Assembly (NCBI GenBank): GCA_004151065.3
Contig: NWUY0300044079.1
Span: 8,584 to 18,963 of the forward strand
Reading direction: 5' to 3'
Source: Larix sibirica
Taxonomy: Eukaryota; Streptophyta; Pinopsida; Pinales; Pinaceae
DNA length: 10,380 nucleotides
The notes under the pieces are model-generated. The model did not search any database. It saw only the letters and a list, made by a program, of their open reading frames with translations, and was not told where the DNA came from. The translations under genes were made by a program, and so were the position numbers. Each line of letters starts with the position of its first letter. The first letter of the stretch is position 1. This document shows positions 7,753 through 10,380 of the stretch, one piece after another.

Positions 7753-8176
7753 ATGTCTTTGAAAATGATGGCTTATGTAGGCTTCGTGGATGATGCTAGT
7801 CATCATACAGTTTCTTGCATCTGTTGCATGGTTCATTTACTCCCCTATCGATTATTTGGTTACTTCAAGTGGTGCTTATCTTGGTCTGGAAACGAATAAT
7901 ATGGTTGAGTATAGCATTGTGACTAAAACTTTGAGTCATCCCATTATAAATGGTATCCAATATCTTGAGATTCATCTGGATTCTTAAATGATTGTCTCTC
8001 AGTTAAATTGTGAGTTCCAGGTCCGTGATCCTTCATTGTTTTGTCAATTCTTATGGGTGCATATCCGTGAACGTCAATTTACTTTTTTAACTTATAGTCA
8101 CATTCCTAGGAGGCAAAATCTCGTAATTGATGCATACAATAACTATGTGTTGGATTGGAATTTATTTCATTTGTAA
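7753..8176 (+). pseudogene. RNase H domain downstream of integrase (aRNH-like)
   Basis: RNase H removes the RNA strand from RNA-DNA hybrids during reverse transcription. The fragment starts at ATG 7753. The four acidic residues of the RNase H fold all seem to be present: Asp in FVDDAS (7789-7791), Glu in NNMVEYS (7907-7909), Asp in EIHLDS (7979-7981) and Asp in VIDAYNNYVLDW (8129-8131). A His in the late SHIPRRQN segment is also kept. There is one frameshift at about 7805-7825 and one in-frame TAA at 7985, so it is broken but lightly. The TNNMxEY and RRxNxxADA-like words resemble the second, archaeal-type RNase H of Tat-lineage elements rather than the RNase H next to reverse transcriptase. 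Sitting about 110 bp after the integrase stop, it is in an unusual place. Confidence 0.8.
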
Positions 8177-8383
8177 ATAAGAAATAACATGCATGTATAA
8201 TAGCACACATTTTTCATATACACACACATTCATATAAGTAGAAATTCAACGAACAATATGTGTATATATATTGATAGATAAGTTCTAAATGTATGTTAAA
8301 ATACAAAATGGTGGATCATCTCATACAAAATTGGCCATTTTATCCCTTAATATACATAAACAATGAAACATCATATAACAATC
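8177..8383. other. spacer between convergent pseudogenes
   Basis: AT-rich, with CA and TA microsatellite-like runs (CACACACA, TGTATATATAT). No open frame of note. It separates the plus-strand RNase H stop from the minus-strand stop at 8384, so transcripts of both strands would end or overlap here. I see no clear terminator. Confidence 0.6.
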
Positions 8384-9721
8384 CTATGGACTTCCTACTC
8401 CATGTCTTTCATGGTAGTATGCAATGGCACTTTCCACCCTCTTTAAAGCCCGTACCCATGGTCGAGGTACTCCAACAAATTTTAATTGTATCTCCTCTGA
8501 TAGATCTCTAATATCCACCAAGGGGATCCATTCTATCAGTTGGTCCAAGTTTCTCCTGACATTGTCTGGTGTCCTCTCGGGGTCTATGGGAACTCCACCT
8601 TAGGATCAATTTCTATATCGAGGATTTCCCGCAGGGAGGTTCAGTCCAATATCTATACATTAGACATTTATCTTTGATTTAGTTTCCACATACAAAAAAT
8701 ATTTGTTTATTTCTTTAAGTAAATTAAAAAATCTAAAAATGTTAAATTACAAAAGTGGTGTAAGAACCTACCAATACCACCTAGTGCACTCTCAAGATTT
8801 ACCACCATATAAAGATCCCTGCTAAAATATATCCCTGCATAGGGGTAGCCATCTATGGAAATCACTTGGTGCTCCCACCAAGAGAAGAAGTCGTCCTCAT
8901 GTAAGGACTTGTTGCTCATCCTTCCCTGAGTCGCAACATCAATCATGTCCATTGCATTATGGCAGGATTACTATGAAATCTTGACTCCACATATACTCAT
9001 GGTCTCATGGAAGGTACTCTCTCAAATAAAAAGGTGCACAAGACACTTCCAAAGACAAAAGTATTCATCTTTCCTTTCTTGCATCCTAATGATTTGGATT
9101 TCGTACATCTTAACATAGCCGAACTACAGTCATATACCATTGGACTCAACTTTGTATTGCATAGAACATACGTGGCTTGGATGCTTGGAGAAGCACTATT
9201 GATCCCATAACTCATCCAATGGTTGTCACTATAATATTGAGACTTAAGCTCTCTATGTCTTAGATTGGGACTTGTGTCCTTAATTTTTGTGAACCTGTGG
9301 TATAGTATGCAACAATGTACTCATTTATAGTCATACATCCAACCACATGGTATTTGAAGCTTGGTACATCTCCAAGGTGGGATAGACCTATGAGAAAAGA
9401 TATGTCGTCAACATATTTTTTTAGAGGTAGTTCATATAACATGAAGGCATCGACCTCTGGATCCTAGTAACTTATTAACAACTACAACAAGCGCTTTTGA
9501 TCACACATCTTATTCAATTCAAATAACTATTTTAACCCACAATTGTGAATAGATTCTGGATCTTCTAAAACTTGGTTATCAACATCTTCATACTCCTTCT
9601 CCCTCCATTCAATCACCATCCTAGAAAAAATTTCCAAATTTTGATTCAAAACCTCATTTTTATGTGTTACAGGTCTTAAACACCCCCTACTACATTGACA
9701 AGTGCATATAGGTTTGGCCAT
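8384..9721 (-). pseudogene. antisense pseudogene of a plant-mobile-domain-like family
   Basis: The pieces add up to a protein of about 440 residues. The ATG at 9721 opens MAKPICTCQCSRGCLRPV. One frame then runs to about 9149 through NCGLK, KKYVDDISFLIGLSHLGDV, MTINEYIVAYYTTGSQK, SLNIIVTTIG and LLQASKPRMFYA, with stops at 9527, 9482, 9464, 9260, 9212 and 9146. After a frameshift come LSPMVYDCSSAML and VFGSVLCTFLFERVPSMRP. After shifts near 9000 and 8960 come DDFFSWWEHQVISIDGYPYAG (to about 8830) and ESALGGIG. An AT-rich gap (about 8770-8655) follows, then TSLREILDIEID. A last open frame from 8599 holds LDQLIEWIPLVDIRDLSEEIQ and RPWVRALKRVESAIAYYHERHG, ending TAG at 8384. I recall proteins of this kind from plants, and the FERVPxxRP and FxGLSxxGxV words suggest the plant mobile domain superfamily. 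That name is an inference; the coding origin is much surer. It may be an extra ORF carried by the facing Tat-like element. Confidence 0.7.
8653..8771 (-). other. possible intron or insertion in the antisense pseudogene
   Basis: After the GGIG-coding end the minus strand reads G then GTAGGTTC, a fair splice donor at 8771. T-rich sequence with several stops follows, and then a TATAG at 8657-8653 before recognisable coding resumes. The 119-nt length does not keep the frame in which the next segment (TSLREILDIEID) is read. Either the acceptor is elsewhere, later indels intervened, or this is an insertion. Confidence 0.3.
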
Positions 9722-10380
9722 ACGTGCTTCACAACACTGTAGTACATGTATGCAACAATTTTAAAGAAGAGTTTACCTATACTTTGGATTTTTTGACTAA
9801 AATGCATAAAGAAATGGATGAAATGAAAGAGCATGGGAAGACCTCTCACTTGGATCTGACGTGTTCCAGTATAATGGATTTATCTCCCACAATCACCTCC
9901 TGAATTCTAAAGGTTTTCTCCACTGACAAAGCAATATTTGTCCAAATGTTAAAATGAAATGGTAAAAAACGATTTTCTCCCTAATATTATATTTCTTTTT
10001 AACCCACTTACCTACAATTTTGTTTATTTTTTTTATTTGGACTAATTGGTTGTTGATTTAGGGTTTGGATGGAGTTCTTTTCTATTTGATATACAGGATG
10101 ATAACTTTTTACCTTCCATGACTCCATATTGACAGGAATTGTTTTTGATAGTTGGCATATAGGGTAGGTTATTCCCTTGTTGTATTTTTCATTATCCTTG
10201 TCAGTTTTGAAATACTTTGGTATCTTCTTCATGGAATGACAACATCATCCCTCCCTTGTTTTATTAAATGGCATTACTTTTGCAATAGATCCTTCCTTTA
10301 CATGGGTATTATAGCTTTAGATCCTTTAATGTCATCGGTACCTATGTTGCTATAATTTGTTAGGATCATGAGTCCCTTTG
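9722..10380. other. stretch without a recognised gene
   Basis: If the antisense pseudogene belonged to an LTR element, its promoter and then the polypurine tract and 3' LTR of the plus-strand element should lie here. A moderately purine-rich patch at about 9806-9840 (GAAATGGATGAAATGAAAG) is the only candidate for the tract and it is not convincing. Two open frames (10008-10232 minus, 10152-10355 plus) overlap each other antisense and resemble nothing known to me. No tRNA, array or terminal repeat is seen. Confidence 0.45.

Noticed and set aside
4818-8176. A single intact gag-pol element, or an integrated plant pararetrovirus
   Set aside because: Reverse transcriptase is absent, two different protease types occur, and integrase is present, which plant pararetroviruses lack. 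Separate Ty3/gypsy remnants fit better.
8293-8511. Plus-strand open frame
   Set aside because: It lies opposite the C-terminal segment of the antisense pseudogene (8384-8599), whose minus-strand reading is the coherent one.
9007-9210. Plus-strand open frame
   Set aside because: It is the complement of the LSPMVYD to FERVPSMRP segment of the antisense pseudogene, which carries the recognisable motifs.
10008-10355. Two overlapping antisense open frames near the right end
   Set aside because: Neither has a recognisable motif, a supported start or a plausible partner. Mutual overlap and AT-rich composition make chance the best reading.
1-10380. Bacterial operons, CRISPR arrays or phage-like genes
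   Set aside because: No ribosome-binding sites, tightly packed genes or regularly spaced repeats are seen. The proteins and retroelement signals are plant-type.

Overview
The window is AT-rich eukaryotic DNA with no intact gene. The recognisable coding matter is decayed plant-type LTR-retrotransposon protein. The gag, protease, integrase and RNase H fragments resemble plant Ty3/gypsy families, and the antisense gene resembles a plant-specific protein family. I infer a seed plant with a large repeat-filled genome, perhaps a gymnosperm. That placement is inference and the species cannot be told.

Layout. 1-1800 has no recognised gene; it holds a short tandem repeat and one exon-like island on the minus strand (1542-1610). 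1801-3466 is a minus-strand miniature LTR element. A long 5' LTR (3466-2492) is followed by a degenerate initiator-Met-tRNA primer-binding site (2491-2480), only about 101 nt between the LTRs, a 16-nt polypurine tract (2407-2392) and a 3' LTR copy (2390-1801). It appears to carry no proteins of its own and would depend on enzymes from other elements. 3467-4817 is non-coding, with small inverted and direct repeats.

4818-6345 is a gag-protease pseudogene of one Ty3/gypsy lineage, with a DSG-type protease and a CX2CX3HX4C knuckle. It keeps one frame for about 940 bp despite ten in-frame stops. At 6345 the homology ends, and reverse transcriptase, the first RNase H and the start of integrase are absent. 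From 6716 a second, different element is visible: a Tat-lineage-like protease-region fragment (6716-6841), an integrase remnant with a GPY/F end (6906-7642) and an RNase H domain placed after integrase (7753-8176). Facing it on the minus strand is a 1.34-kb pseudogene (9721-8384) of a conserved plant family, probably plant-mobile-domain-like. The order integrase, extra RNase H, convergent antisense ORF recalls Tat-lineage elements with an additional antisense ORF before the 3' LTR. 9722-10380 has no recognised gene.

Nothing here looks functional as protein today. The interest lies in the architecture: the post-integrase RNase H with antisense cargo ORF, the almost empty LTR element, and the junction between two gypsy lineages.
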